IMG/VR virus record: IMGVR_UViG_3300050821_018738
Coordinates: 1 to 39,074 of that record
Source of the DNA: a virus
Direction: 5' to 3' (one strand)
Length of the DNA: 39,074 bases
Shown here: piece by piece, positions 29,398-36,985 of the stretch
Numbering within the stretch: the stretch's first letter is position 1
Layout: every line of letters starts with the position of its first letter
Notes under the pieces: generated by a model
Told to the model about the DNA's origin: nothing
The model's input: only the letters and a program-made list of their open reading frames with translations
The model's database searches: none
Translations under genes and position numbers: made by a program

Positions 29398-29659
29398 AGA
29401 AAAGGCGATTGCCCGCAATTTTTACGACTTGGGTGCCAGCGACAGTGTAAAGCGCTGGTACTGGGGCGAGATCGAGGGTCGGGATCCGAAACCGGCGAAC
29501 GCGGCGGCCGGTCTCAAGCGGAAGTACGTGACTATTCCGGTCCCGGCGCATACCGATCCTGATGGAACTTTGATTGAGGCGTCGAGTCAGGTCGTGGAAG
29601 TGGTCCAGTTTTGGGCGATGAGCAGGAGCCACGGGAGAACGTTGCTGATCGTCAAATGA
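29282..29659 (+). CDS. T4SS lipoprotein, 125 aa
   Basis: The ATG at 29282 follows a good GAGGAGA site. The first 18 residues are a lipoprotein signal peptide (LKRFIAMATAATAMASCS) with a lipobox-like MASC, so the mature N-terminal cysteine would be acylated. The rest is soluble (LGNREKAIARNFYDLGASDS, SQVVEVVQFWAMSRS). Lipoproteins next to VirB4/VirB5 usually serve as VirB7-like core components or assist VirB5. The gene overlaps the end of VirB4 by 116 bp in a different frame, which is unusually long. It overlaps the next gene by ATGA. Confidence 0.78.
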   Translation: MLKRFIAMATAATAMASCSTPKLPNTQTANQQFSVLGNREKAIARNFYDLGASDSVKRWYWGEIEGRDPKPANAAAGLKRKYVTIPVPAHTDPDGTLIEASSQVVEVVQFWAMSRSHGRTLLIVK

Positions 29660-30480
29660 AAAGACTAGTTCTCTTTTTTCTTATTCTGGCGTCCCAAGTG
29701 TACGCCGGAATTTTGCCCGTGGTGGACTGGACCGCGATTGCGCACGCGATCCTTTCTTATATAAAGCAGGGCGAGCAGGCGATATCGGAAGCTAACACGG
29801 AGATCAACACAAAATTGTCTGCTCTTCGTGAATTGCAGATGCTGGAGAACCAAGTCCTGCAAATGTTGAGAGCGGGAAATCCCCAAAACGTTATCAATCT
29901 GCCCGGGGTCTCCAATATTCAGACGCTCGCGGCCATCTATCAGGCCGCGCAGGAGGATGTGGCGCACTTTGCGTCCCTGGTAAATCCGTCGGGTGCTGCG
30001 TCTAACGCGCATCAGATTCTATCCATCTACGGACAGGCCGCAACGGGGTTCAGCTCCTCGACGTTCAACATTCCGCCTGCTCTCGGATTATTCCAATTCT
30101 CCACTGCTGACTACAACGCGGCGGCCTACACGCAGCAGAAGATCCGAGACTTGAATCAGGAAAAACTCACCCTGACTAAACAACGCGACCAGGCGATACA
30201 ATCCGAGCAGGCCGCGACGGACGTAGAGACCAGGACTCGTTTCCACAACCAAGTGATGTCACTCTCGGCCAGCATTGCGGATATTAATAGCCAGATCCAG
30301 CAAACCGTACAGACGGGCAATCTTCAGCAGCAACAAAATGCGGCTGCGGCAAACATGAGTCGGGCCGCGGCCACTGTTTCAGGCGCATCCTCGTTCGGAG
30401 CGGACGTGAATGCGGGACTCCATTCGGTCAATGCAGTCGCTCCAAATGACTTAAAAATTCCTCAGTGGAGAGGAGAATAA
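29656..30480 (+). CDS. VirB5-like minor pilin protein
   Basis: The ATG at 29656 overlaps the lipoprotein stop. The product, 274 residues, has a cleavable signal peptide (MKRLVLFFLILASQVYA) and is otherwise helical and glutamine/alanine-rich, with long coiled-coil parts: EQAISEANTEINTKLSALRE and TQQKIRDLNQEKLTLTKQRD. VirB5/TrbJ proteins are exported, helical, and adhere at the pilus tip. Position between VirB4 and VirB6 fits. Family sequence similarity is low, so the call is from architecture and order. Confidence 0.75.
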   Translation: MKRLVLFFLILASQVYAGILPVVDWTAIAHAILSYIKQGEQAISEANTEINTKLSALRELQMLENQVLQMLRAGNPQNVINLPGVSNIQTLAAIYQAAQEDVAHFASLVNPSGAASNAHQILSIYGQAATGFSSSTFNIPPALGLFQFSTADYNAAAYTQQKIRDLNQEKLTLTKQRDQAIQSEQAATDVETRTRFHNQVMSLSASIADINSQIQQTVQTGNLQQQQNAAAANMSRAAATVSGASSFGADVNAGLHSVNAVAPNDLKIPQWRGE

Positions 30481-30481
30481 T

Positions 30482-30730
30482 ATGAGACACATAATCGTTA
30501 TACTCTTTGCCGGATCGATGTTTTGTAACCTCTGTTACGACAACTACATGGTGAACCTGCAAGCCGAGCAGATTCGGAGCATCAACGCATCTTTAGCGCG
30601 GTTTCAAGCGGAGAGGGTAGCCCGAGAGCAATCCGAAAACGCCATAAAAAGGGATTTTGGCTCAACGGTTCAACAAATGAACCGCATGCATCCAGATGTG
30701 CAGATAGTTCCTCAATGGATCGAGAAATGA
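30482..30730 (+). CDS. Small exported or membrane-anchored protein, 82 aa
   Basis: The first 20 residues (MRHIIVILFAGSMFCNLCYD) look like a signal peptide or anchor with two cysteines; C15 might be lipidated, but the lipobox is poor. The rest is a soluble helix (QAEQIRSINASLARFQAERV). A small exported protein between VirB5 and VirB6 is where conjugative plasmids carry an entry-exclusion protein (Eex/TrbK), which would block redundant transfer; this is inferred from position only. Confidence 0.6.
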   Translation: MRHIIVILFAGSMFCNLCYDNYMVNLQAEQIRSINASLARFQAERVAREQSENAIKRDFGSTVQQMNRMHPDVQIVPQWIEK

Positions 30731-32115
30731 TCGCGATCCTCGACATTTTCACGCTTGCGCCGGATTTCCAAACGGCGGTACAGAACGTTCATAACGTGAC
30801 TCTGCCGTTTGCGCTTGTGGCCTGCGCAGGCGGCTTAACCATGACCGCGGTTAGAGCGGGTCAAGAGAAGTCGCTTCAGCACGTCTGGCCAACCATATTG
30901 AGAATAGCTTTGGTGGCGCTCTTCCTGATTGACATGCCGGCGATTGCGAATGCGACCGAGCAACTGGTTCTAAGCGTTGAGCAGGCGTCGGGCGTGGGGA
31001 ACGGCACGGCGTTCTCAGATTATATCGCGGCGCTAATGCAGAAGTTCGGGGTGGATTTGAGCGCGCTTAACGGCATCGTCCCGCAGGGTCCGTATGGAAA
31101 TGGTGCGGGGGCAGCGCCTGCTGATGCTCCGACGATTTCGACCTATGGATACGAGAAACCGGGAGATCCGAATTATGATAGCAAGTCAGCACAGGGGATC
31201 GGAGCTTTCGATTTTGACTCGGCACCTCACTCGCTTGTTCCGGGTCAGTCTTTGGCGTTATCGCCAAATTTGACTGCGGGGCTAATCCCAGGACAGCAAG
31301 TGACCGTGAACCTTGCGAACGGCCAAACGATCACGGGAATTTATGCGGATCGAACCGCTAAGACTTTCGACGGCCAGACGCTGACCAGGGTTGATATTTA
31401 TGACCCCAATCAGCAATATAGCGCGCTCTCAGGCGTAGGTGTGACGAGCATTAATGCCGGCGCTCTCCCTCAGGGAGGTAATCCTATCGGGAATTTCTTC
31501 AACGGCTTGATGCATCCTGTGGAAACCGCTGCCATCGGGATTTTCGGGATGGCTGTTTTGTTCCTCTCTTACATTGCCGTCTTTATCTGGTGGGTAATGG
31601 CACTCCTGCAGTCGGTCCTGTTCTATTCCGAAATTGCTGTGGCACCGATCTTTGTCGGTTTTTTGGTGGTGCGCGGTTTTGAGAGCATAGCGAAAGGCTT
31701 CTTGCTTTCTTTTTTCGCCATCTGTTTGTGGCCGATCGCGTTTCTGATCGTGGGTTTGGTGACGAAATTTATCATAGCCCTAGCTCTTAACACCGGCAAT
31801 AACGCAACCATGGGGACGGTGAATGCCCTTGGAATGACCTATTTCTGGTTGGTTGGCTTGGCTGTGTGGGTCATTTTCGGGTCAATTTTCGGGCCGTTAA
31901 TCATATCGAAACGAGTCGTCGCGGGTGCAAGCGGCGTGGCCGACATGATAGTGGGTGCACACTCCGCAGCATACAATGCTGCCCAAGCCGCCTATCGCAG
32001 TGCCGTCGTTGGCGCGAGCGCCGGCAGGAGCAATGGCAGCAACGGTTCAGCGCCTGTTGAAGTAGGCGAGTCCGGACGGCCCAACTATGCGGTCAAACCT
32101 GGAAGGAAGTCATGA
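30727..32115 (+). CDS. VirB6/TrbL-like polytopic membrane protein
   Basis: The ATG at 30727 overlaps the preceding stop (ATGA) and is preferred over 30715. The 462-residue protein has N-terminal membrane segments (FALVACAGGLTMTAV, ILRIALVALFLIDMPAIA), a large soluble periplasmic-type insertion at about 100-255, then five or so more helices to about 415 (FLSYIAVFIWWVMALLQSVL, FFAICLWPIAFLIVGLV, YFWLVGLAVWVIFGSIFG). The basic tail ends with a SNGSNGS linker. VirB6/TrbL proteins form the inner-membrane part of the channel. The insertion is unusual in content but its position fits. Confidence 0.82.
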   Translation: MIAILDIFTLAPDFQTAVQNVHNVTLPFALVACAGGLTMTAVRAGQEKSLQHVWPTILRIALVALFLIDMPAIANATEQLVLSVEQASGVGNGTAFSDYIAALMQKFGVDLSALNGIVPQGPYGNGAGAAPADAPTISTYGYEKPGDPNYDSKSAQGIGAFDFDSAPHSLVPGQSLALSPNLTAGLIPGQQVTVNLANGQTITGIYADRTAKTFDGQTLTRVDIYDPNQQYSALSGVGVTSINAGALPQGGNPIGNFFNGLMHPVETAAIGIFGMAVLFLSYIAVFIWWVMALLQSVLFYSEIAVAPIFVGFLVVRGFESIAKGFLLSFFAICLWPIAFLIVGLVTKFIIALALNTGNNATMGTVNALGMTYFWLVGLAVWVIFGSIFGPLIISKRVVAGASGVADMIVGAHSAAYNAAQAAYRSAVVGASAGRSNGSNGSAPVEVGESGRPNYAVKPGRKS

Positions 32116-32699
32116 CTAATCTGGTTGATGTTTTACGCCGTCGATTTATGCACGTCGTCCTCTGGCAGGGTCTTTTTGTTTTATCTGTCTTATGGGGGCA
32201 TCTGGCAGTCTACCTAAACACTGTTGAGCTGATGAGGCGGATTCACTTCGCGCTGATGAACTCGCGGGATACTTTTTACATCACCGCCGCTGGAGGATTC
32301 GAGACGATTCAGGAAGAACACCTGGAGATGGCTAAGCTTGCCGGTCAAACCTTGCTCAATCGTTCTCCAGACGGCCTGGACAGTCCCGAACGCGTAGATC
32401 GGCTGTTCAATGCCAAATGCGAAGAGCAAGTAAAGACAGACATTGCCGCCGATGCCGATACTTTTAAGATGCAGGGTCTGCACCAAAAGCTCGAGGTCGG
32501 GCATGTGCGAGAGGTCCAGCTTTCTCCTTCGACGGCAGTTGTGGAAGTGAGTGGTCAGCTAATTCGGACAGGATTTATCACGCATTCGGATCAAACCCGG
32601 CAAGTGGTTGTTGATATCCAGATGGTGGCCAATGACGAATTCGAAACGAATCACAAATTCCCGATCGTTGTCTATGCGTATCAGGTGAAGTTTTTATGA
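32112..32699 (+). CDS. VirB8/TraE-like inner-membrane protein
   Basis: A 195-residue bitopic protein with an N-terminal cytoplasmic tail, one TM helix at about 14-34 (VVLWQGLFVLSVLWGHLAVY) and a periplasmic domain that ends in beta strands (VREVQLSPSTAVVEVSGQLI, QVVVDIQMVANDEFE, IVVYAYQVKFL). VirB8 bridges the inner-membrane complex and the core. ATGA overlaps couple it to VirB6 and VirB9. Confidence 0.78.
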   Translation: MTNLVDVLRRRFMHVVLWQGLFVLSVLWGHLAVYLNTVELMRRIHFALMNSRDTFYITAAGGFETIQEEHLEMAKLAGQTLLNRSPDGLDSPERVDRLFNAKCEEQVKTDIAADADTFKMQGLHQKLEVGHVREVQLSPSTAVVEVSGQLIRTGFITHSDQTRQVVVDIQMVANDEFETNHKFPIVVYAYQVKFL

Positions 32700-33652
32700 G
32701 ATATTTGTTAGCGCTAAGTGTTCTGTTCTCCAGTCATCTAGAAGGCCAAATTGTCAGTCGCGTTCTATCTCCTGGAACAGAAATGTCGATCGCGCTCTCT
32801 CCGGGAATAGTGACGGTGTTGAAGTTTCCTTTGGCTGTGAGCGGGGCTTATGGCGGCGGCCTGGTCGCAGTCGATCCGGCGAAACCGGATGCCGCCGCGA
32901 TAGGCCAGATAGCCGTCCAACATCGTCCGGGTTCGCCCATCGTACTTCTGGAACCGCTTATCACAACCGCGCATGTACTGATGACCTGTTTGTGCGGTCA
33001 GAATCTTTACCTGTTTGACCTAAGGGTGTCCCCTACTCCGGACGTGGCTGTGACCTTGCTCGATAAATCTCCTGGAGTTGCGGAGGTGACGCCAAAAGAA
33101 ATCGTGGATGCGCGGCCCAAATACGATCCGGAGTTATTGGTCGGGTTCCTTCGCCGTGCTCGTGATGCTGCTTTACTGAAACCACTCTATCCAGATCTGT
33201 ACGATGGCTATCAAGTGCGGAAGGTGAAATATACGTCCGAGTGTGACGCCTACAAAACGACGGTGACGGAAGTGAACCGCTTTTCGAAAGACGACGCGAT
33301 TGTAGTACGCGGGACAGTGCAAAATAAAACGGATCGTCCGCTGCAATTCGATGGCCGCAGTACAACGATTCAAGTCGTCAACGAAGTTCATCCAGCGAAG
33401 CTCGTGGATGTTCTAGAACCAATTCCGGCAGGCGCTACGGTGCCTATCGACATCGTCATTCAGGGTGATTGGGACGGGTCACGGGCGAACCTGGCGATTG
33501 ACAATGAGATGAGGATCATTCTCCCGTCTGAAGGTACGGTCTGGAGCTTCAAGAACGGCGGCCCTGCTTCAGATTTCAAGGTTCCCCCACCCTTTCAGCC
33601 TAGGCAGATTCCCCTAACCCAGACTGGCAACGCACTGAAGGAGAAGCAATGA
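32696..33652 (+). CDS. VirB9/TraK-like core complex protein
   Basis: A 318-residue exported protein. The signal peptide MRYLLALSVLFSSHLEG leads to a beta-rich N-terminal domain (TEMSIALSPGIVTVLKFPLA, LYLFDLRVSPTPDVAV), a helical linker and a C-terminal Ig-like beta domain (VTEVNRFSKDDAIVVRGTVQ, TVPIDIVIQGDWDG, WSFKNGG). VirB9 binds VirB10 and VirB7 at the outer membrane. Coupled by ATGA overlaps on both sides. Confidence 0.78.
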   Translation: MRYLLALSVLFSSHLEGQIVSRVLSPGTEMSIALSPGIVTVLKFPLAVSGAYGGGLVAVDPAKPDAAAIGQIAVQHRPGSPIVLLEPLITTAHVLMTCLCGQNLYLFDLRVSPTPDVAVTLLDKSPGVAEVTPKEIVDARPKYDPELLVGFLRRARDAALLKPLYPDLYDGYQVRKVKYTSECDAYKTTVTEVNRFSKDDAIVVRGTVQNKTDRPLQFDGRSTTIQVVNEVHPAKLVDVLEPIPAGATVPIDIVIQGDWDGSRANLAIDNEMRIILPSEGTVWSFKNGGPASDFKVPPPFQPRQIPLTQTGNALKEKQ

Positions 33653-34776
33653 GACCGTTTATCTTATTTTTTGTTAAAAAGGAAGGCGTGATTCTCCTGG
33701 TCGTTTTAGCGATCATCGGCATCTGCTACTACGTCGGCAAAGCCAATCGGGAGAAGCAAGCCGCGGAGGCCGCAAAACAGCCTAAACGCGAGCTTGGTCG
33801 TGTCGTCCAGACGCCCAATAGCCAGGATACAGCACCGAAAGAGTCCGAGCTGGAAAGGCGTAACTTAACTCCAGTTAATCATCCTGCCTCACCCGTTCAG
33901 CCCCAGGTTAACCAGGCTGTTGTTTATCATCCAACCTTGGCGGCTTTTGACGAAGAGGTTCCCGTTAGTACGCCGTCGCCAACGCCGACTCCTTCAGAAA
34001 GGGAGCAAGAGGCTTTTCTACCGCCATCGATTTTCATCCCGTGTGTGTTGGTCAACACAGTTGAGTCCAGCCACATTAATACGCCGGTCGTCGGCAAAGT
34101 TGAAAGAGATGTGATTAGGGAAATCGGAGGAGTGCGGCGCGTGATTGTCCCAGCAGGCACGATTTGTAGCTCGTTCGCGCAATCGGGTGCGGTGCGAGAT
34201 CGCATCGAAGTGGCCGGCAAATGGCTCTTTGTGTTCCCGGACGGAAAGTCGTTAACAATCACCGGCATCGCTTGCAATCGCCAAGCCGATCCAAGCACTC
34301 TGCAATTTGGGCAGGAAGACGCAGGTGCCGGCCTTCAGGGTTCAATCCAAGAGTCGAATCACTGGTCTAACGCGCAAGCATTCATCACGCTTTTAATGAC
34401 CGCGACCGTGCAAACGGGTACCGCGGCCGTCAGCGGGATGACATCACGCTTCGGGGGTGGTGGCGTAGGGCTTCCGGACACAACGCCCATCCTGGCGAAG
34501 TATATAGATCAGCTTTGGAACGGTGAAACTGGCGACGGGCGGTTTGTCCAAGTTCTGGCCGGCTCAGAATTTTACGTGTTCCCGTGTGATACTCTCATCC
34601 CTTCCCATCGCTCGGCGGTAGCGAAAAGCCGTGTCGATCCCGGGAACGAATCCGCTCCGTCAACAGTTTCCGGAGATCCTCTGCGGGCGGCGCAAATGGA
34701 GAAAGAGATTTTAAGAGAGAATCAGCCGCAGGTTAGCCCGACTCCGGGGAACCCTTCACCAAATATTAGATACTGA
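33649..34776 (+). CDS. VirB10/TrbI-like core complex protein
   Basis: A 375-residue protein with a short cytoplasmic start, one TM helix at about 13-30 (GVILLVVLAIIGICYYVG), a proline-rich periplasmic stretch (about 75-120) and a C-terminal beta-barrel domain with the VirB10 pattern: IFIPCVLVNTVESSHINTPV, VVGKVERDV, VIVPAGTICSSFAQSG, GKWLFVFPDGKSLTITGIAC, LQGSI and QVLAGSEFYVF. It spans the envelope and senses ATP use. Identification is firm. Confidence 0.88.
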   Translation: MRPFILFFVKKEGVILLVVLAIIGICYYVGKANREKQAAEAAKQPKRELGRVVQTPNSQDTAPKESELERRNLTPVNHPASPVQPQVNQAVVYHPTLAAFDEEVPVSTPSPTPTPSEREQEAFLPPSIFIPCVLVNTVESSHINTPVVGKVERDVIREIGGVRRVIVPAGTICSSFAQSGAVRDRIEVAGKWLFVFPDGKSLTITGIACNRQADPSTLQFGQEDAGAGLQGSIQESNHWSNAQAFITLLMTATVQTGTAAVSGMTSRFGGGGVGLPDTTPILAKYIDQLWNGETGDGRFVQVLAGSEFYVFPCDTLIPSHRSAVAKSRVDPGNESAPSTVSGDPLRAAQMEKEILRENQPQVSPTPGNPSPNIRY

Positions 34777-34784
34777 GGAATTTT

Positions 34785-35408
34785 ATGCGAACCAAAGAAT
34801 TAACTGGCCTTTTGGCCCTGGCGATCTGCTTGAGTGCTTGCGCTGGCAAAGAGACCGTGTATGCGGAAAAGCGCGGGTCTACCATTGTGGTGCATCATGT
34901 CAGTCGCACGCCGAGAGGCACTCGGGATCGCACCGAAAAGCTGGCTACTAGGGCAATGGCGCCTTCGGAGGTGCATAGCTATAGTGTAGGCCGCATGCCC
35001 GATGACAATGGCGGGATGCGCGAGGCGGGAACTTATTACCGGGTCGTGCAAAGCGAGACTTGGGATCTGCGTTTGCCCAAGAGTTCAGGGAAATCCACCG
35101 GCCCTAAAACTGTATTCCCTCCCCCAACCTATTCTCCTCCTCCGAAGGATCAGCGAATAAACGACGCTGTCGCGGATGCTGATGAAGCGAAGCGGGAAGC
35201 GGACGAGGCCAAAGCGAAGGCTGAGCAGCAAGTGACAATCGACAACAACCAGGTCGATCAATTGAGTTCTGAAAATCAGGCACTGCGCGAACAAGTCCAG
35301 TCGGCAATGTCGGCCAAGGGGGCGGGTGCGTCAGTTTCCCCTTCCACCTCACCAGCGGGTCAGGCCGATCCGCTTGTCACTTGGGGGCAGAAGCAAACGC
35401 AGCAATAA
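34785..35408 (+). CDS. T4SS-associated lipoprotein with coiled-coil tail, 207 aa
   Basis: A lipoprotein signal with LSAC lipobox (TGLLALAICLSACAGK) is followed by a beta-like domain (STIVVHHVSRTPRG, SEVHSYSVGRMPD, TYYRVVQSETWDLRLP), a proline-rich linker and a coiled coil (AVADADEAKREADEAKAKAE, NNQVDQLSSENQALREQVQS). It lies directly after VirB10, where some systems keep an outer-membrane anchoring lipoprotein. It is longer than VirB7 and may span to the peptidoglycan. Confidence 0.75.
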   Translation: MRTKELTGLLALAICLSACAGKETVYAEKRGSTIVVHHVSRTPRGTRDRTEKLATRAMAPSEVHSYSVGRMPDDNGGMREAGTYYRVVQSETWDLRLPKSSGKSTGPKTVFPPPTYSPPPKDQRINDAVADADEAKREADEAKAKAEQQVTIDNNQVDQLSSENQALREQVQSAMSAKGAGASVSPSTSPAGQADPLVTWGQKQTQQ

Positions 35409-35418
35409 GGGGCCAATA

Positions 35419-36360
35419 ATGGAGAACCTGCTTTCCCCAATTCCGGGTATCGACGACAAAGAGTTTATTTCTCGTCTCAGTACTCTGGGTGATTTCCTTC
35501 GCGCAAACCTCATAGGGCAAGAGGAAGTAATCACTGCGGTAACCGATCTTCTATGCCGGGCGTTCTGCCGCATGCGGTTTGATGAGCAACCGATAGCCTC
35601 TATCCTGCTGCCTGGACCGACGGGTACCGGGAAGACGTTGCTGGCTGATCTGTGCAATCAGCATTTGTTCAGGACTAGATCACTATTGATGCGTTTGGAT
35701 ATGTCCGAATATTCGACGCCGTCCAGTGTTGATAGGCTGATCGGAGATAAGGATATAGGCTTGTTCGAGAGTTCTTATCGGAAATCTTTTTGCCGCGGGG
35801 TCTTGCTCTTTGATGAATTGGAGAAAGCGGAAGCAAGGGTATTAGACATTCTGTTGCAGATCCTGAGCGCGGCCCGCTTAACCGTGGGAAATGGACAAAC
35901 TCTTGACCTGTCCAAGTTCGTTGTCTTCGCCACGAGCAACATTGGTTCCAGAGTGCTGATGGCTTCTAGAAGCATGGATCGGGAGACAGTCGTTGACCGC
36001 ACCGAGACAGCGGTGGAGTCCGAGATGCGCCCTGAGATTGTCGGACGCTTTGATCTGATTGCCTCGTTCAACAAATTTTCTCATGATGATCTGACGCAGA
36101 TCGCCAAACTGCACATGGAAAAATGTCTGGCGATTATCAATAGCCGCGGGCACGAACTAACTGTGGGCGATGGAGTGTGTGGCTTCATTCAACGCCAGGG
36201 TTATTCAGAAAAGTTTGGTGCTCGACCAATTCGTAACAGTGCGATGCGAATTCTAGGCGGAGCCGTATCGAAAGCTATGCTCGCTAATGGCGGACGCCCT
36301 GTCCGTGGCGTTCTCCAATATGATCGACGGGCGAACAAATGCACCTTGGTGGGTTCGTGA
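35419..36360 (+). CDS. ClpA/B-type AAA+ ATPase in the T4SS operon
   Basis: A 313-residue AAA+ module of the Clp/Hsp100 second-domain type. It has an N-terminal LIGQEEVITAV (31-41), Walker A GPTGTGKT (66-73), Walker B LLFDE (129-133), sensor 1 FATSN (170-174), an arginine finger in EIVGRFD (R210) and a C-terminal small domain with sensor 2 in FGARPIR (266-272). No ClpP-binding or N-domain is seen. The ATG at 35419 follows AAGGGG; upstream starts run into the lipoprotein gene. It is coupled by GTGA to the next membrane protein. VirB11, the usual third T4SS ATPase, is not found, so this may take its place. Confidence 0.88.
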   Translation: MENLLSPIPGIDDKEFISRLSTLGDFLRANLIGQEEVITAVTDLLCRAFCRMRFDEQPIASILLPGPTGTGKTLLADLCNQHLFRTRSLLMRLDMSEYSTPSSVDRLIGDKDIGLFESSYRKSFCRGVLLFDELEKAEARVLDILLQILSAARLTVGNGQTLDLSKFVVFATSNIGSRVLMASRSMDRETVVDRTETAVESEMRPEIVGRFDLIASFNKFSHDDLTQIAKLHMEKCLAIINSRGHELTVGDGVCGFIQRQGYSEKFGARPIRNSAMRILGGAVSKAMLANGGRPVRGVLQYDRRANKCTLVGS

Positions 36361-36722
36361 ACGATTCCCCTTCCCCAGCTTCTCCCCCACTCCGCGAGGC
36401 TACTAGCTTCCTGACGATCTTCGCCTTCCTTTTTGGGATCGGCTGTTACTTTGCCGCGGTGAATCACGTGCCGGTGTTCGATGAATGCCTATACGGCATC
36501 GCGTCCATTCTGTACGGATGGTTTCCAATCCTGGCCGGGTTAAAGATCCCGCAGGCTGCGCAGATACTGAGTGCACTCGCGGCGGCCGTCATGTTCTTCG
36601 CTGCGGGCGTCCCGTTTACTCCAACGATTGCTCGGATGTGCGGCCCGCGGATCGGCGCCTTGGAAGGCCAGATGCGATTATTTCAGAAGAAGCGAAAACC
36701 TAGAACAGGAAAATTCAGTTAA
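36357..36722 (+). CDS. Small multi-TM membrane protein, 121 aa
   Basis: It begins with a GTG overlapping the AAA+ stop (GTGA, 36357-36360). Three hydrophobic helices lie at about 18-38 (ATSFLTIFAFLFGIGCYFAA), 44-60 (ECLYGIASILYGWFPIL) and 66-86 (AQILSALAAAVMFFAAGVPF), and the tail is basic (RLFQKKRKPRTGK). Tight coupling to the Clp-like ATPase suggests it is its membrane anchor or partner. Not a recognised VirB protein. Confidence 0.65.
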   Translation: MNDSPSPASPPLREATSFLTIFAFLFGIGCYFAAVNHVPVFDECLYGIASILYGWFPILAGLKIPQAAQILSALAAAVMFFAAGVPFTPTIARMCGPRIGALEGQMRLFQKKRKPRTGKFS

Positions 36723-36726
36723 AATT

Positions 36727-36930
36727 ATGTGCGACGATATCCACTGGTCAGAATTAGAACCCCGCGCCAATCCAATTAATTCGAAGGAGCGTCTCTTAGA
36801 CCTTCACCTACGCCTGGCCGACATGGCCGAAAAGCAGCTCAACAGACAGCCGTCCGCTTTGGAATTGGAGTGGCGCTCAGTAGTGCGTGAAGCGCGGGAA
36901 CACGAGCAAACGCGAGAAATCGAAAGATAA
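36727..36930 (+). CDS. Small helical protein, 67 aa, end of the T4SS operon
   Basis: The ATG at 36727 follows the membrane gene by 4 bp. The protein is charged and helical (SKERLLDLHLRLADMAEKQL, SALELEWRSVVREAREHEQT). Longer upstream starts run out of frame through the membrane protein gene and are rejected. It ends directly before the bidirectional hairpin. Function unknown. Confidence 0.5.
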   Translation: MCDDIHWSELEPRANPINSKERLLDLHLRLADMAEKQLNRQPSALELEWRSVVREAREHEQTREIER

Positions 36931-36961
36931 AAACGCTCCAGGATTCGATTCTGGCGCGTTT
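36931..36961. terminator. Terminator hairpin between convergent transfer operons
   Basis: AAACGCTCCAG (36931-36941) and CTGGCGCGTTT (36951-36961) form an 11-bp stem with one mismatch around a 9-nt loop. On the minus strand the stem is followed by TTTTTATC, a Rho-independent terminator for the VirD4-type operon. On the plus strand it ends in GTTT and can stop the T4SS operon weakly. Confidence 0.7.
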
Positions 36962-36985
36962 GAGCGAGTGCCTGCGGTAATGACA

